A stretch of 64,000 bases of DNA from Pseudolabrys sp035718275 (GTDB lineage: Bacteria > Pseudomonadota > Alphaproteobacteria > Rhizobiales > Xanthobacteraceae), in the NCBI GenBank assembly GCA_035718275.1, contig DASTHI010000036.1:1-64000 (forward strand). The letters run 5' to 3'. Both the position numbers and the translations under genes were made by a program. Shown one piece after another: positions 16,601-24,772 of this stretch. How positions within the stretch are numbered: position 1 is the first letter of the stretch; every line of letters begins with the position of its first letter. The notes below the pieces were generated by a model. It was not told where the DNA came from. It was given only the letters and a program-made list of their open reading frames with translations, and did no database searches.

Positions 16601-18579
16601 CCACCACGGGGCAGGGAGGCCAGTTCAAGCCATCGATTACGCAACTTGCGGACGGCCGTTTTGTCGCGACGTGGAACGATACCAGCCGCACGGGCGGCTT
16701 CTTCGGCGATGCCATCAGGGGCCAGATTTTCGACGCCAATGGGAACAAGCTTGGCGGCGAGTTTTTGGTCAACAAGCTGACCACGACCGGCCAGAGCAAT
16801 CAGGATGACTCAAAGATCACTGCCCTGACCGGAGGCGGCTTTGTGGTGACCTGGGAAGGCAGCAATGGCGACGGCAACGGTCTCGGCGTCAAAGCGCAGG
16901 TATTCGACGCGAATGGCGCCAAGGTCGGCGATGAACTTACCGTCAATACACAAACGCTAGGCGATCAGGACGGTCGCGCCATTGCTGCGCTCGCAGGCGG
17001 GGGTTTCGTGATCACATGGACCGATCCCAATGGCGATGGCAGCAGCAATTCCGTTAAAGGCCAGCGGTTCGATGCGGAGGGCAACAGAGTTGGCGACGAG
17101 TTTCTGGTCAATACGACCACCATCGGTTCACAGAAGGAGCCTTCCGTTACAAGGCTGATGACAGGACCGGCCGTCGGCGGCTTTGTAGTGACCTGGTCTG
17201 ACGACAGCGGTACGGGGAGCGATCCTAACGCAGTGAGAGCCCAGATCTTCAACGCCGATGGCACGAAGTTCGGCGGCGAATTCTTCGTCAATAGCCAGAC
17301 GGCGAGCTTGCAGTCGGCTTCGTTCGTGACGACGCTCGCCAACGGCAATTTCGTCGTGACTTGGCTGGATTTCAGCGGTCTGGGTGGCGACGCCAGCGGT
17401 GACGGCATCAAGGCGCAAATATTCGATTCCGCCGGCGGGAAGATCGGAAGTGAATTCCTCGTCAATACTGCGACAGCAGGCGGGCAATCTCAGCCCTCGA
17501 TTACTGCGCTCGCCAACGGCGATTTCGTCGTAGTGTGGACCGATCCCAGCGGGGTGGGTGGCGATGCCAGCGTCAGTGCAATCAAGGCTCAGGTCTTCAG
17601 CGCAGACGGGGTCAGGCTCGGCGGCGAATTTCTGGTCAACACGATCACCAATAGCGAGCAGAAGGATCCGACAGTCACGGCATTGGGACCAAACGGTTTT
17701 GTGGTGGCCTGGACCGATTCCAACTTTGCCAATGGCGTGAGCGGCGGGGTGCAGGGGCAAATTTTTACCCTGCTCAGCACCAACGAGGATACGGCTTTGC
17801 CGCTCAACATCGCGGCGGCAGTAACCGACATCGATGGTTCTGAAAGTTTGGCCGTTGCCGTATCCGGCATTCCTGTAGGCGCCACTTTGTCCGACGGTGT
17901 TCACACATTTATTTCTGTGACCGGTGACACGAGCGTCGACGTCAGCAGCTGGAACATGGCCAACATTACGGTGACGCCGCCGTTGAACTTTACCGGCAAT
18001 TTCCAGCTTGCGGTCTCAGCCACTGCGATTGACATGGCAACCCTGTCGGATGGCTCGCAACCGACCAGCACCAGATCGGTATTGCAGACCTTCAATGTGC
18101 TCGTGACGCCTCCGACTCTCACTGGGGGAATGGGCAACGACGTGCTTGGCGGCACTGCGGCCAGTGATGTGCTCGTTGGCAGCGGTGGCAACGACCTTTA
18201 TCAGTTTGGTCGCGGCAGTGGTCAGGACCACATTGTCAATGGGATGGCGACGGAGACTGCGCCGCACGGTGAGCTGGATTTCGGAGCAAACATCAGTGCC
18301 GATCAGCTCTGGTTTCAGCAAACCGGTAATGATCTGACGATCTCGATCGTGGGCAGCACCGATCAAATGACGATCGACAACTGGTTCGGCTCAAACGCCT
18401 CGCAACTTGCGCATATCAGGACTGTCGGAGGCTCGCTGATCGATGCCGGCGTTGCACAGCTTGTCCAGGCAATGGCCACTTACGCCTCCGAAAATCCGGG
18501 CTTCGACCCGGCAGCAGCCGCGCAAATGCCCAACGATACGGGAGTCCAGAACGCGATAGCGGCGCAGTGGCACCATTGA
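13621..18579 (+). CDS. Giant RTX-type secreted repeat protein (predicted adhesin) with two seven-repeat blocks and four cadherin domains
   Basis: 1652 residues, with GAGGAG seven bases before ATG. There is no Sec signal. Order: unique N-terminus (1-76); block A of seven ~54-residue repeats (about 77-470, consensus EFLVNTTT, then ITALANGGFVVTW, then IKAQIFDADGNKVG); four cadherin-like domains (about 471-880, each with ENSPNGTVVGTV, GRFAIDADTGVITVAD and LDFET motifs); one cadherin-5/tandem-95-like domain; block B of seven more ~54-residue repeats (about 987-1387); a T1SS-type domain; short RTX glycine-rich repeats (GGMGNDVLGG, GSGGNDLYQFGRGSGQD, about 1500-1540); and a C-terminal secretion region. 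It should leave by the adjacent ABC/HlyD exporter and bind Ca2+ outside the cell. Adhesion is inferred from architecture, not shown. Confidence 0.88.
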   Translation: MVNRISVPTNASKNIRLQRDALDGAEFGVDPATFDGAAFDALALMNGFINAEGANNGVTVAGNLVSSASDATVQRIGAEFLVNTTTRGGQFQPSVSMLANGNFVVTWTDTSRTGGFFADAIRGQLFDTAGNKVGNEFLINSRADLAARKPHTTALANGGFVVTFQSESDQGGEITAQLFDAHGGKVGNEIQVNSAVAGTQEAASITTLTNGRFVITWEDSSHQGGDTSGTAIKAQLFEADGKKLGSEFLVNTTTARAQNQASVTALANGRFVVTWEDASRQGGDQSVSAVKAQIFNADGSKFNGEFLVNTTTSSSQDAPQITALASGGFVVAWEDFSGRGDGSSGSIKAQIFNADGTNSGSELLVNTVTDGAQITPKITALTNGNFVVIWDDNGSPDGTIALKAQVFDGAGNKIGGEFQVNSAPEHNRTFASITALADGGFIVTWSDSSDQNSDGEGFAVKAQIFKVGGSNAAPIDEVLAGDVVAENAANDTIIGVVTGIDPNAGDRLSYTLVDSADGRFAIDADTGVITVADGRRLDFETNSAHNITVRATDQDGLSVDKTFAIKVTDVNEAPADETLTGDSVVENSPNGTVVGTVRGVDPDTNSVLTFELTDDAGGRFRIDASSGVITVVDGSLLNFETAPSHDITVRLTDQDGLSFDKTFTIHVINQNEGPQGEVLDNDTVSENSPNGTLVATVTGIDPEPGAVLTYALTNDAGGRFAIDANTGAITVADSALLDFETASAHDIAVRVMDQNNLSFEKAFTIRLRNVNEAPSDALLSNDTIAEDSPNGTAVGTVHGSDPDANDILTYSLVDSLGNPLNGGPFAIDARTGIVTVADSSQLDFETHPTETINVKITDQGGLSIRKQFTIRVGNTNEPPVAADAHASTSEDSSVAVPGPSLLALASDPDGGPLTLSSVGNATHGSVSLSNGNAIFVPDLNFSGVAGFDYTVSDADGNKTTAHVTVDVTPVANTPALLAGQLVAGKAGSQFQLNTTTGQGGQFKPSITQLADGRFVATWNDTSRTGGFFGDAIRGQIFDANGNKLGGEFLVNKLTTTGQSNQDDSKITALTGGGFVVTWEGSNGDGNGLGVKAQVFDANGAKVGDELTVNTQTLGDQDGRAIAALAGGGFVITWTDPNGDGSSNSVKGQRFDAEGNRVGDEFLVNTTTIGSQKEPSVTRLMTGPAVGGFVVTWSDDSGTGSDPNAVRAQIFNADGTKFGGEFFVNSQTASLQSASFVTTLANGNFVVTWLDFSGLGGDASGDGIKAQIFDSAGGKIGSEFLVNTATAGGQSQPSITALANGDFVVVWTDPSGVGGDASVSAIKAQVFSADGVRLGGEFLVNTITNSEQKDPTVTALGPNGFVVAWTDSNFANGVSGGVQGQIFTLLSTNEDTALPLNIAAAVTDIDGSESLAVAVSGIPVGATLSDGVHTFISVTGDTSVDVSSWNMANITVTPPLNFTGNFQLAVSATAIDMATLSDGSQPTSTRSVLQTFNVLVTPPTLTGGMGNDVLGGTAASDVLVGSGGNDLYQFGRGSGQDHIVNGMATETAPHGELDFGANISADQLWFQQTGNDLTISIVGSTDQMTIDNWFGSNASQLAHIRTVGGSLIDAGVAQLVQAMATYASENPGFDPAAAAQMPNDTGVQNAIAAQWHH
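13849..15030 (+). repeat. Block A: seven tandem ~54-residue protein repeats
   Basis: Seven units begin at (G)xEFLVN-type motifs: GAEFLVN, GNEFLIN, GNEIQVN, GSEFLVN, NGEFLVN, GSELLVN and GGEFQVN. Each ends with a QxFxxxGxK-type strand. The first unit carries DTSRTGGFFADAIRGQ, shared only with the first unit of block B. The count of seven and the four-strand pattern suggest one seven-bladed beta-propeller. Confidence 0.75.
15031..16254 (+). repeat. Four tandem cadherin-like domains
   Basis: Four ~100-residue units, at about 15031-15333, 15334-15633, 15634-15936 and 15937-16254. Each has an AEN/EEN-SPNGT start, a GRFAIDxxTGxITVAD centre, LDFE, and a DxNEAP-like linker that in cadherins binds Ca2+. 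Confidence 0.8.
16579..17781 (+). repeat. Block B: seven tandem ~54-residue protein repeats
   Basis: Seven units begin at GSQFQLN, GGEFLVN, GDELTVN, GDEFLVN, GGEFFVN, GSEFLVN and GGEFLVN. The last ends in VQGQIFTLLST. Unit 1 shares DTSRTGGFFGDAIRGQ with block A unit 1, so the whole block appears to have been duplicated. Unit 4 has a five-residue insertion. Confidence 0.75.
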
Positions 18580-18626
18580 TGGGTGTCACGCACCGTACTG
18601 ACGGCGCGACTTTCGTAGCGCCCGAT

Positions 18627-20972
18627 TTATGGCGTCATCGCTGCGATTGTGCGATTTGCAAAATCGGTGCGATCGGCCAGTATGCGCAAAATGAAATCAT
18701 AGAGCGCATTGGCCAGTTCGGGGCGCTCGTTCCGCATGCGCTCAAAATTGACTCGCGTCAGGGTGAAAAGAGTGGTTGGCGTTTCGGCTGAGACGGTTGC
18801 GGAACGCATTGCCCGCCGGAAGAAACCCATTTCTCCCACGACGGTATGTGTCGTCATGCGCCGGACGCGCAGCGTTTCGCCGTCGTGTTTCATGACGTCG
18901 ATCGCAAGCCGACCGCTCACGATGAGATCGATCGTGTCCGCCGGTTCTTGTTCACGATAGAGAATCTGCGAGGCACCGACGTCTTTGCGTTCGAAATAGC
19001 GAATAAGATCGGCGGCTCTGATGCCGGTGCCGAGTTGCGTCTGAAACCAGGATTCGAAACTGGCAAGGCTTGTATCAGAATCAAGATTCGCTTGCGAGAG
19101 TAGCCGGTCTTCACACCAGGCCAGAGCGTCATTGAGATCTGCACAGGCCTTGTGCCGAGACTTGCTGCCAAACAATTTCCCGCGTGCCAGCGCCGCGTAA
19201 TTGGCCTTCGACAGTCCGGCATAGACAAGGATGGCGCCTTGCCGGTCGCAAAAATTGCGCAACTTGGTCAAGCTCGCGATGGCCGAAGAATCGACGCCGG
19301 AGACCAGCTGGAAATCGAGGATCACGTACTCGACCCGATCCGGCAGCGCGGATTCAACATCGCCACGGATGCGTTCGAACAATCCCTCGGAAGAGCCGAA
19401 AAAGATGTAGCCGGAGAGCCAGTAGAGCTGGATCGCGTTTCCGGCCTCACGCAGATACCTGTTCGCTTCGGTCGAGCGGTCGACATAACTTGAGAATTGT
19501 GCGCGCGTCACCCGCCGGCGCACGACACCGATCTGCGCATAGTTGACTGCAAACAGCACGCAAGCCGATATGATCCCGGCCAGGACGCCGACCAGATACC
19601 CATACTTCAGGCATACGATCATGATTCCGACCGCAAATAACAGGTCGAGCCATGCGCGCCCTGAGATCGGCCTCCACAGCGCGTCGGCAATGAAGGTGTA
19701 TCCAAGATAGAAAACGAGGCCTGCAACAATTGGAATGGGAACCAGTCCGGGAAGGTTGAAACTGCCTACGCCGACAATGCCCATGATCAAAGAGCAGGCG
19801 ACACCGCTCATTCGTGTCGCTCCGCCCGCATGCTGCAAGAGCTGGCTCGTCCCGATCTGCAGACTGCAGGTGATCCCACCGAAAGGGGCTGCAAGCAAAC
19901 TTCCAATCCCGTGGGTGCGAAACTCGCAATCGACATCGCCGGACGTCTGACGCGCGACCTCAATGCTCGATATTTTAGTGATCATGGAAATGAGCGCGAC
20001 GATGGTCACGGCGAACAGTTCGGGGACCACTTTGACCATCATTGGCCAGTTCAAGTGGAGAGCGTGTGCAGCCTCGAATGGCTTCCATTGGATCAGTGTT
20101 CCCATGGACCGCAAGTACCAGCCATCGGAAACGCCCGAAAAATAAAGAGCGAAAGCGCCGCCGAGCCACATCACCAGGAGCGCCGCGGGCATCGCAAGCG
20201 GCGATTTGATCCAGCGGCGCAGCGCCAATAGCACCGCAAGCACGGCAACGGCACTTGCAAGTTTCGTGAGTTCGGTCGTTGTCCAATGTGCAAAAAGCCT
20301 GCTCAAAGAAACGGCATGGCCGGTCGTCATCCGAATGCCGCCGACGATCAGAAAACAGCCGGTGGCGGCAAGGAAACCACCAACGACAAAGTAGGGGACA
20401 AACCTGAAATAGGATCCCCAACGAAAGGCGCCGAGGACGTACAGCGCTGCGCCCGTCAGGAGGGTAGCAGCGGTGAATGCCAACATCGCAGTTTCAACGG
20501 CTGCCTGTGCACTGCCGCCGGAGGCCATTACGCCGGAGCCTGCGGTCGCGCTTAACAAGATGAGAACGGTGCCCGTAGGCGAATCGATGCCCGTCGTGAG
20601 GGGCGGAAGCGACGTCATCAACGCAATCACAACGCCGCAGATACAGCTGCCGACCAGCATCGCCCAGATCGCCACCGGGATACCGGCACTCATCTCGCCG
20701 GGAAACATGAGGGCGGCGAACGAAACGACATTCGCTATCAGAACGACTGAGGCCAGGAGGCCAGCCGCAACATCCTTAAGCGCATCCGTGCCGACGACGC
20801 CCAAGAACGACCACGCGGACGGGCCATCCGGGCCGCGCATGGCAATCTCGGATGCGCGTGTTGCTTTCTTTTTGTCTTTCACTGGGCAGGCAGGGCGGTC
20901 ATCGGCGGGCCCACTTAGCATGTGTCGGCACGTTGTTCTTGTCGAGTCCATCAAAAACTGGCGGTCGCTCAT
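18627..20972 (-). CDS. SulP-family anion transporter fused to STAS and cyclic-nucleotide-binding domains
   Basis: 781 residues. A cytoplasmic N-terminus of ~55 residues leads to a SulP/SLC26 membrane domain (about 60-480). A STAS domain (about 505-625) contains the conserved VILDFQLVSGVDSSAIASL strand-helix. A C-terminal cNMP-binding domain (about 660-781) contains the phosphate-binding-cassette-like sequence VVGEMGFFRRAMRSATVSAE. SulP proteins move sulfate, bicarbonate or other anions. The extra domain suggests gating by a cyclic nucleotide. The Glu and Arg of the cassette are present, so ligand binding is plausible. It converges with the secreted-protein gene and appears monocistronic. The transported anion is unknown. 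Confidence 0.88.
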   Translation of the reverse strand: MSDRQFLMDSTRTTCRHMLSGPADDRPACPVKDKKKATRASEIAMRGPDGPSAWSFLGVVGTDALKDVAAGLLASVVLIANVVSFAALMFPGEMSAGIPVAIWAMLVGSCICGVVIALMTSLPPLTTGIDSPTGTVLILLSATAGSGVMASGGSAQAAVETAMLAFTAATLLTGAALYVLGAFRWGSYFRFVPYFVVGGFLAATGCFLIVGGIRMTTGHAVSLSRLFAHWTTTELTKLASAVAVLAVLLALRRWIKSPLAMPAALLVMWLGGAFALYFSGVSDGWYLRSMGTLIQWKPFEAAHALHLNWPMMVKVVPELFAVTIVALISMITKISSIEVARQTSGDVDCEFRTHGIGSLLAAPFGGITCSLQIGTSQLLQHAGGATRMSGVACSLIMGIVGVGSFNLPGLVPIPIVAGLVFYLGYTFIADALWRPISGRAWLDLLFAVGIMIVCLKYGYLVGVLAGIISACVLFAVNYAQIGVVRRRVTRAQFSSYVDRSTEANRYLREAGNAIQLYWLSGYIFFGSSEGLFERIRGDVESALPDRVEYVILDFQLVSGVDSSAIASLTKLRNFCDRQGAILVYAGLSKANYAALARGKLFGSKSRHKACADLNDALAWCEDRLLSQANLDSDTSLASFESWFQTQLGTGIRAADLIRYFERKDVGASQILYREQEPADTIDLIVSGRLAIDVMKHDGETLRVRRMTTHTVVGEMGFFRRAMRSATVSAETPTTLFTLTRVNFERMRNERPELANALYDFILRILADRTDFANRTIAAMTP

Positions 20973-21091
20973 GATCTGCTAATATGAAATCGCGATCATC
21001 GCCACAGTGAACTGCTTCACATCAGCGGCAGCAATTCATCTTAGTGACAAACCAGCGATGCAGCAGCTGCCAGCCGAGCCTCAAACGAGAC

Positions 21092-22282
21092 TCAACCTTT
21101 GGTTAATCCGGCGGCCCTCAGCGCGTTATTGATGACCGCTGCGATGTCAACAAGAGGAGGCTTCGCTTCCTGCTGCGATTCTGGCTCGTCATTCTTGCCC
21201 AGTACTTCACCCTCGAGCACGGGCTCCGCCGCAAAGGGTGAGGAAGTTGGAGAAAGCTCTACGATGTTTTTCTCCGCTGGAGCGAGAGCGACGACAATCC
21301 CGAAAAACTTTGCAATATGATAGGATGAAGAAATTCCCACTGGCAGCAGAAACGGACCTGGTGTGCCGCACGCGCCGTGGGCTTCGCCGAGGGCCAGTGG
21401 TGTACCGTGCGCCATGTGATCGATCGTATAGGCCTCAATGAGTTCTTCACCCGCGCCATTGATCCAGACCTGGCGAGGAAAACCGTCGACCCGCATTTTC
21501 GATGACGGAGACAGCGGAAATCCATGCACGTCGGTCCATTGCTTGAGGATCTCGAGCGCGTTCGAGGGAATAACGGTCTTGTCGGCATTTCCATGCCACA
21601 CCGAGATGCGGGGCCAAGGTCCGCGGTGAGACGAGGCTTGCCGCACGAGATCCCCCCATTCTTTGGGCGAGCGGGAAGGACTTTTGAACATGCTTTCGAA
21701 TGCCTGCTGCACGTTCGCGGCGGCACCGTAGGGAAGGCCTGCAATGATCGCGCCTCCGGCAAATACCTCCGGATAGCAGGCAAGCATGTTGGAGGTCATT
21801 GCGCCACCGGCTGACAGCCCGGTGAGGAATATCCGTCGCCGATCGATTCCGTAATCGGCTACAGCTTTTTCGATCATCTGTCGAATTGATAGTGGTTCGC
21901 CTTGATTACGTCGACTGTGCCTAGGCTCGAACCAGTTGAAACAACCGTTGGGATTATTGGATCGCTGCTGTTCCGGCAAAAGCAACGCAAAGCCGTAGCG
22001 ATCCGCAAGTGTCGACCACCCGGTTCCGAGATCATACCCTGCAGCCGTCTGGGTGCATCCGTGCAGCACGATAACAAGGGCAGGATTTTCAGCGAGAGTC
22101 GGCGGCCGGTAAGTGAACATTTTCAGATTGCCGGGGTTCGATCCGAAACCGACGATCTCCTGCAGACGTGTGGTGCGATTGGGAGTACCTTTGGCTCGGC
22201 CGCGTTGCAGGGCCCGAAGGAGCTTCTCCCACCGGCCGCGGCGCTTTCCGAACGCGAGTGCGTCGCGCAGATTTATCATCAT
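21092..22282 (-). CDS. PHB depolymerase-type esterase (LpqC family)
   Basis: 396 residues. The N-terminal 40 residues are basic (KRRGRWEKLLRALQRGRAKG) without a signal peptide. The alpha/beta-hydrolase domain has the oxyanion motif VLHGCTQTAAGYD, the nucleophile motif GLSAGGAM (Ser), and a later His in a DHMAHG-type segment. This matches the esterase_phb family that includes short-chain poly-hydroxybutyrate depolymerases and feruloyl esterases. The last ~60 residues are Glu/Pro-rich with a helical end (AAVINNALRAAGL). With no evident export signal it could act on intracellular polyester or small esters. No neighbour clarifies the substrate. Confidence 0.83.
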   Translation of the reverse strand: MMINLRDALAFGKRRGRWEKLLRALQRGRAKGTPNRTTRLQEIVGFGSNPGNLKMFTYRPPTLAENPALVIVLHGCTQTAAGYDLGTGWSTLADRYGFALLLPEQQRSNNPNGCFNWFEPRHSRRNQGEPLSIRQMIEKAVADYGIDRRRIFLTGLSAGGAMTSNMLACYPEVFAGGAIIAGLPYGAAANVQQAFESMFKSPSRSPKEWGDLVRQASSHRGPWPRISVWHGNADKTVIPSNALEILKQWTDVHGFPLSPSSKMRVDGFPRQVWINGAGEELIEAYTIDHMAHGTPLALGEAHGACGTPGPFLLPVGISSSYHIAKFFGIVVALAPAEKNIVELSPTSSPFAAEPVLEGEVLGKNDEPESQQEAKPPLVDIAAVINNALRAAGLTKG

Positions 22283-23208
22283 GGTTCAATCCTGGTTGTC
22301 GCAGACAATTAATTGCTGCAGTGCACAATGCCAGAGGGTGCAGCGAAATTTCCTGCTAGTCGGAACCATGGCCGGGAGCAATGGAGATCACGTACGCGGA
22401 GTGAAGATCACCGACGACGCGTGGGATGCCCAGGAAGGCCCCCAGCATCTAGCAATGGGGCTCCCGAAGTTCGGTGTGTCCGGACTCACCCACGCCCGGC
22501 GTTTGCGCCCCCGCTTGTGGTCAATTTGATGGAGCGCAAATCTGCTGTTGACCTCGTCTCTACAGAAAAGAGGCAACAACAAAGATAGATTGGGACGCTT
22601 CTAGAGCCTCGCTAATCGCGCGGCACATTCTGTGCCAAACTGTTTCGAGGTCGGCCCGCATGTCATTGCGTCATTGCCGACCCGACGACATGCTCTGCTT
22701 GCCGTTTTTGTCGAAGCCTGGACACGGCGTCCACTCGAAATCTCGAGCAGTAGCGAAAATGTCATCACTGGCGACCAATAAATCGCCACAGTTCGGTCTG
22801 GAACATTGAAGGACTGGCCGACACCTGCATCGTCCAACTTCGCAGCGATCTGACGCAGTTCGGCAATCGATTCGGAAGCATGCACGTGAATTTCAAAATA
22901 CAGGATCGAACGCTAAAAGTGAGCGGTTTATCCGTTCGCGAGACTGCGCAACAACGCTGACCGCTGAGAGAGGAGAGAAGACGAAGGAAGGTCACTCGGC
23001 TGCAAACAAGAACCGCGAACAAGAGATGGCGTCATGCCGCCAACACGTCGCGAGGTTCTTCTTCAAAACACAGAAGCGCACACCGAAGCTCACTGCGAAG
23101 TGGTTCAAGGAGGCGGCGCGGCGCAATGCCGTGGTGTGAGTGCCTTCTCAGATGAGGGAGACCACATGGCACTGAGGCCAGGTTGATGTGGATAGGAAAG
23201 GAGATGCC
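22283..23208. other. Long intergenic region with possible decayed small genes
   Basis: This 926-base gap has no gene I can support firmly. Between about 22760 and 22960 on the plus strand, an ATG frame (MSSLATNKSPQFGLEH) stops at TGA. A one-base shift then continues for ~50 coding-looking residues (IEGLADTCIVQLRSDL, MHVNFKIQDRTLKVSGLSVR) to a TGA at 22960. This may be one frameshifted small gene. A further short frame ends at 23139 (KLTAKWFKEAARRNAVV). The minus strand of the same area also has an open frame of 94 codons. Coding status is uncertain for all of them. Confidence 0.35.
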
Positions 23209-24735
23209 GTGTCACTCATGAAAGCCAGCACAAATAGGATCACGCGACGGGATTCAATGAAGGGCGCCGCGGCCGCTGCAATGAGCTTGCCTGGCGCTGC
23301 TTTTGGCAGTCAGGCAACGGCGCAGCCGGCTAGTGCGCCAAAGAGCACGCCGCCTCAAGGTGCACGAACTTTCCCAAAAGGCTTTTATTGGGGCACAGCA
23401 ACGTCCGCGTACCAGATCGAGGGTGCGTGGAACGAGGACGGCAAGGGCGAGTCGATCTGGGACCGCTTTGCACATACGCCGGGCAACATCCGAAGCGGCG
23501 ACACCGGCGATGTCGCCAACGACCACTATCACCGGTACAAGGAAGACGTTGCGCTGATGAAGGACATCGGCGCGAAGGCCTATCGGTTCTCCATTTCCTG
23601 GCCGCGCATCTTTCCGGAGGGAACCGGCCAGCCCAATCCGAAGGGCCTCGACTTCTACGCCCGTCTCGTCGACGAGTTGAAGGCTGCCGGCATCGAGCCG
23701 TTCGCCACGCTATACCATTGGGACCTGCCGCAAGCCCTGGAGGACAAGGGGGGCTGGCAGTCGCGCGACACGGCCAAAGCCTTCGGAGAGTACGCCGGAT
23801 ATATCGCCGACAAGCTTTCCGACCGCATAAAGCACATCTTCACCATCAACGAGTTCCGCTCGTTCACCGACGCGGGCTATCGAGGTTTCGAAGTCCCGGG
23901 TCCGGTGCCAAGAACCGTTCATCTTGCGCCCGGCCTGAAGCTGCCGTCAGCCGAGTTCTACCAGGTTCGGCATCACGCCGTGCTCGCGCATGGGCTGGCC
24001 GTGCAGGCGATCCGGGCGAAAGCCAAGCCGGGTACCAAGGTCGGGCCGGCGGAGAACATCGACACCGCCGTCCCGTTGATCGAGTCTCCCGAACATATCG
24101 CGGCCGCGCAACTGGCCACGCGTGAAATGAACGCGCCCTTCCTCACGGTCATGCTCGAAGGCAAGTACACCGACGGCTACCTGAAGGAGACCGGTAAGGA
24201 TGCGCCGAGGTTCACCGACGAGGATCTCAGGATCATCGGCGCGCCGCTCGACTTCGTCGGGATCAACGTCTACGCGCCGAGGTTCTACGTGTTGGCCTCG
24301 GATCAGGCTCCGGGTTGGCGCGCCGTGCCCTACGCCAAGGGACACCCGAAGGCGGCGATCAACAATTTCCCCATCGCCCCGGAATGTCTGTACTGGGCAT
24401 CAAAATTCGTGCAGTCGCTTTGGGGGCCGAAGGAGATCTTCATCACTGAGAACGGGTGCGCAGGCGAAGACGTGCTTGTTGAGGATGGCAACATCTATGA
24501 CACCGACCGCATCACGTTCATTCGCGCCCACCTGACGCAGCTTCAGCGCGCTGCAGCCGACGGCGTTCCTGTCATGGGCTATTTCTATTGGAGCACGATG
24601 GACAACCTGGAGTGGACCGCCGGCTTCGGCAATCGTTTCGGCTTGGTGTACGTGGACTTCAAGACGCAGACGCGGACGCCCAAGGCGAGTGCGTTGTTCT
24701 TCCGCGCGACGGCACAAGGAAACACCGTTGCGTAA
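23209..24735 (+). CDS. GH1 family beta-glucosidase with Tat signal
   Basis: 508 residues from GTG 23209, preferred because AAGGAG lies five bases upstream; ATG 23218 is the alternative. The N-terminus has a twin-arginine motif (TRRDSMKG) followed by a hydrophobic stretch and GAAFG, so it is probably exported folded to the periplasm. The rest is a full GH1 TIM barrel: FPKGFYWGTATSAYQIEGAW near the start, acid/base Glu in TINEF, and nucleophile Glu in FITENG near the C-terminus, then YFYWSTMDNLEW. GH1 enzymes hydrolyse beta-glucosides. The residue after the acid/base Glu is Phe instead of the usual Pro. An orphan membrane fusion protein gene follows 37 nt downstream and may be co-transcribed. 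Confidence 0.92.
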   Translation: MSLMKASTNRITRRDSMKGAAAAAMSLPGAAFGSQATAQPASAPKSTPPQGARTFPKGFYWGTATSAYQIEGAWNEDGKGESIWDRFAHTPGNIRSGDTGDVANDHYHRYKEDVALMKDIGAKAYRFSISWPRIFPEGTGQPNPKGLDFYARLVDELKAAGIEPFATLYHWDLPQALEDKGGWQSRDTAKAFGEYAGYIADKLSDRIKHIFTINEFRSFTDAGYRGFEVPGPVPRTVHLAPGLKLPSAEFYQVRHHAVLAHGLAVQAIRAKAKPGTKVGPAENIDTAVPLIESPEHIAAAQLATREMNAPFLTVMLEGKYTDGYLKETGKDAPRFTDEDLRIIGAPLDFVGINVYAPRFYVLASDQAPGWRAVPYAKGHPKAAINNFPIAPECLYWASKFVQSLWGPKEIFITENGCAGEDVLVEDGNIYDTDRITFIRAHLTQLQRAAADGVPVMGYFYWSTMDNLEWTAGFGNRFGLVYVDFKTQTRTPKASALFFRATAQGNTVA

Positions 24736-24772
24736 ACAATATCCTGCGACCCAGGAGTATGGAGTATTGCCA

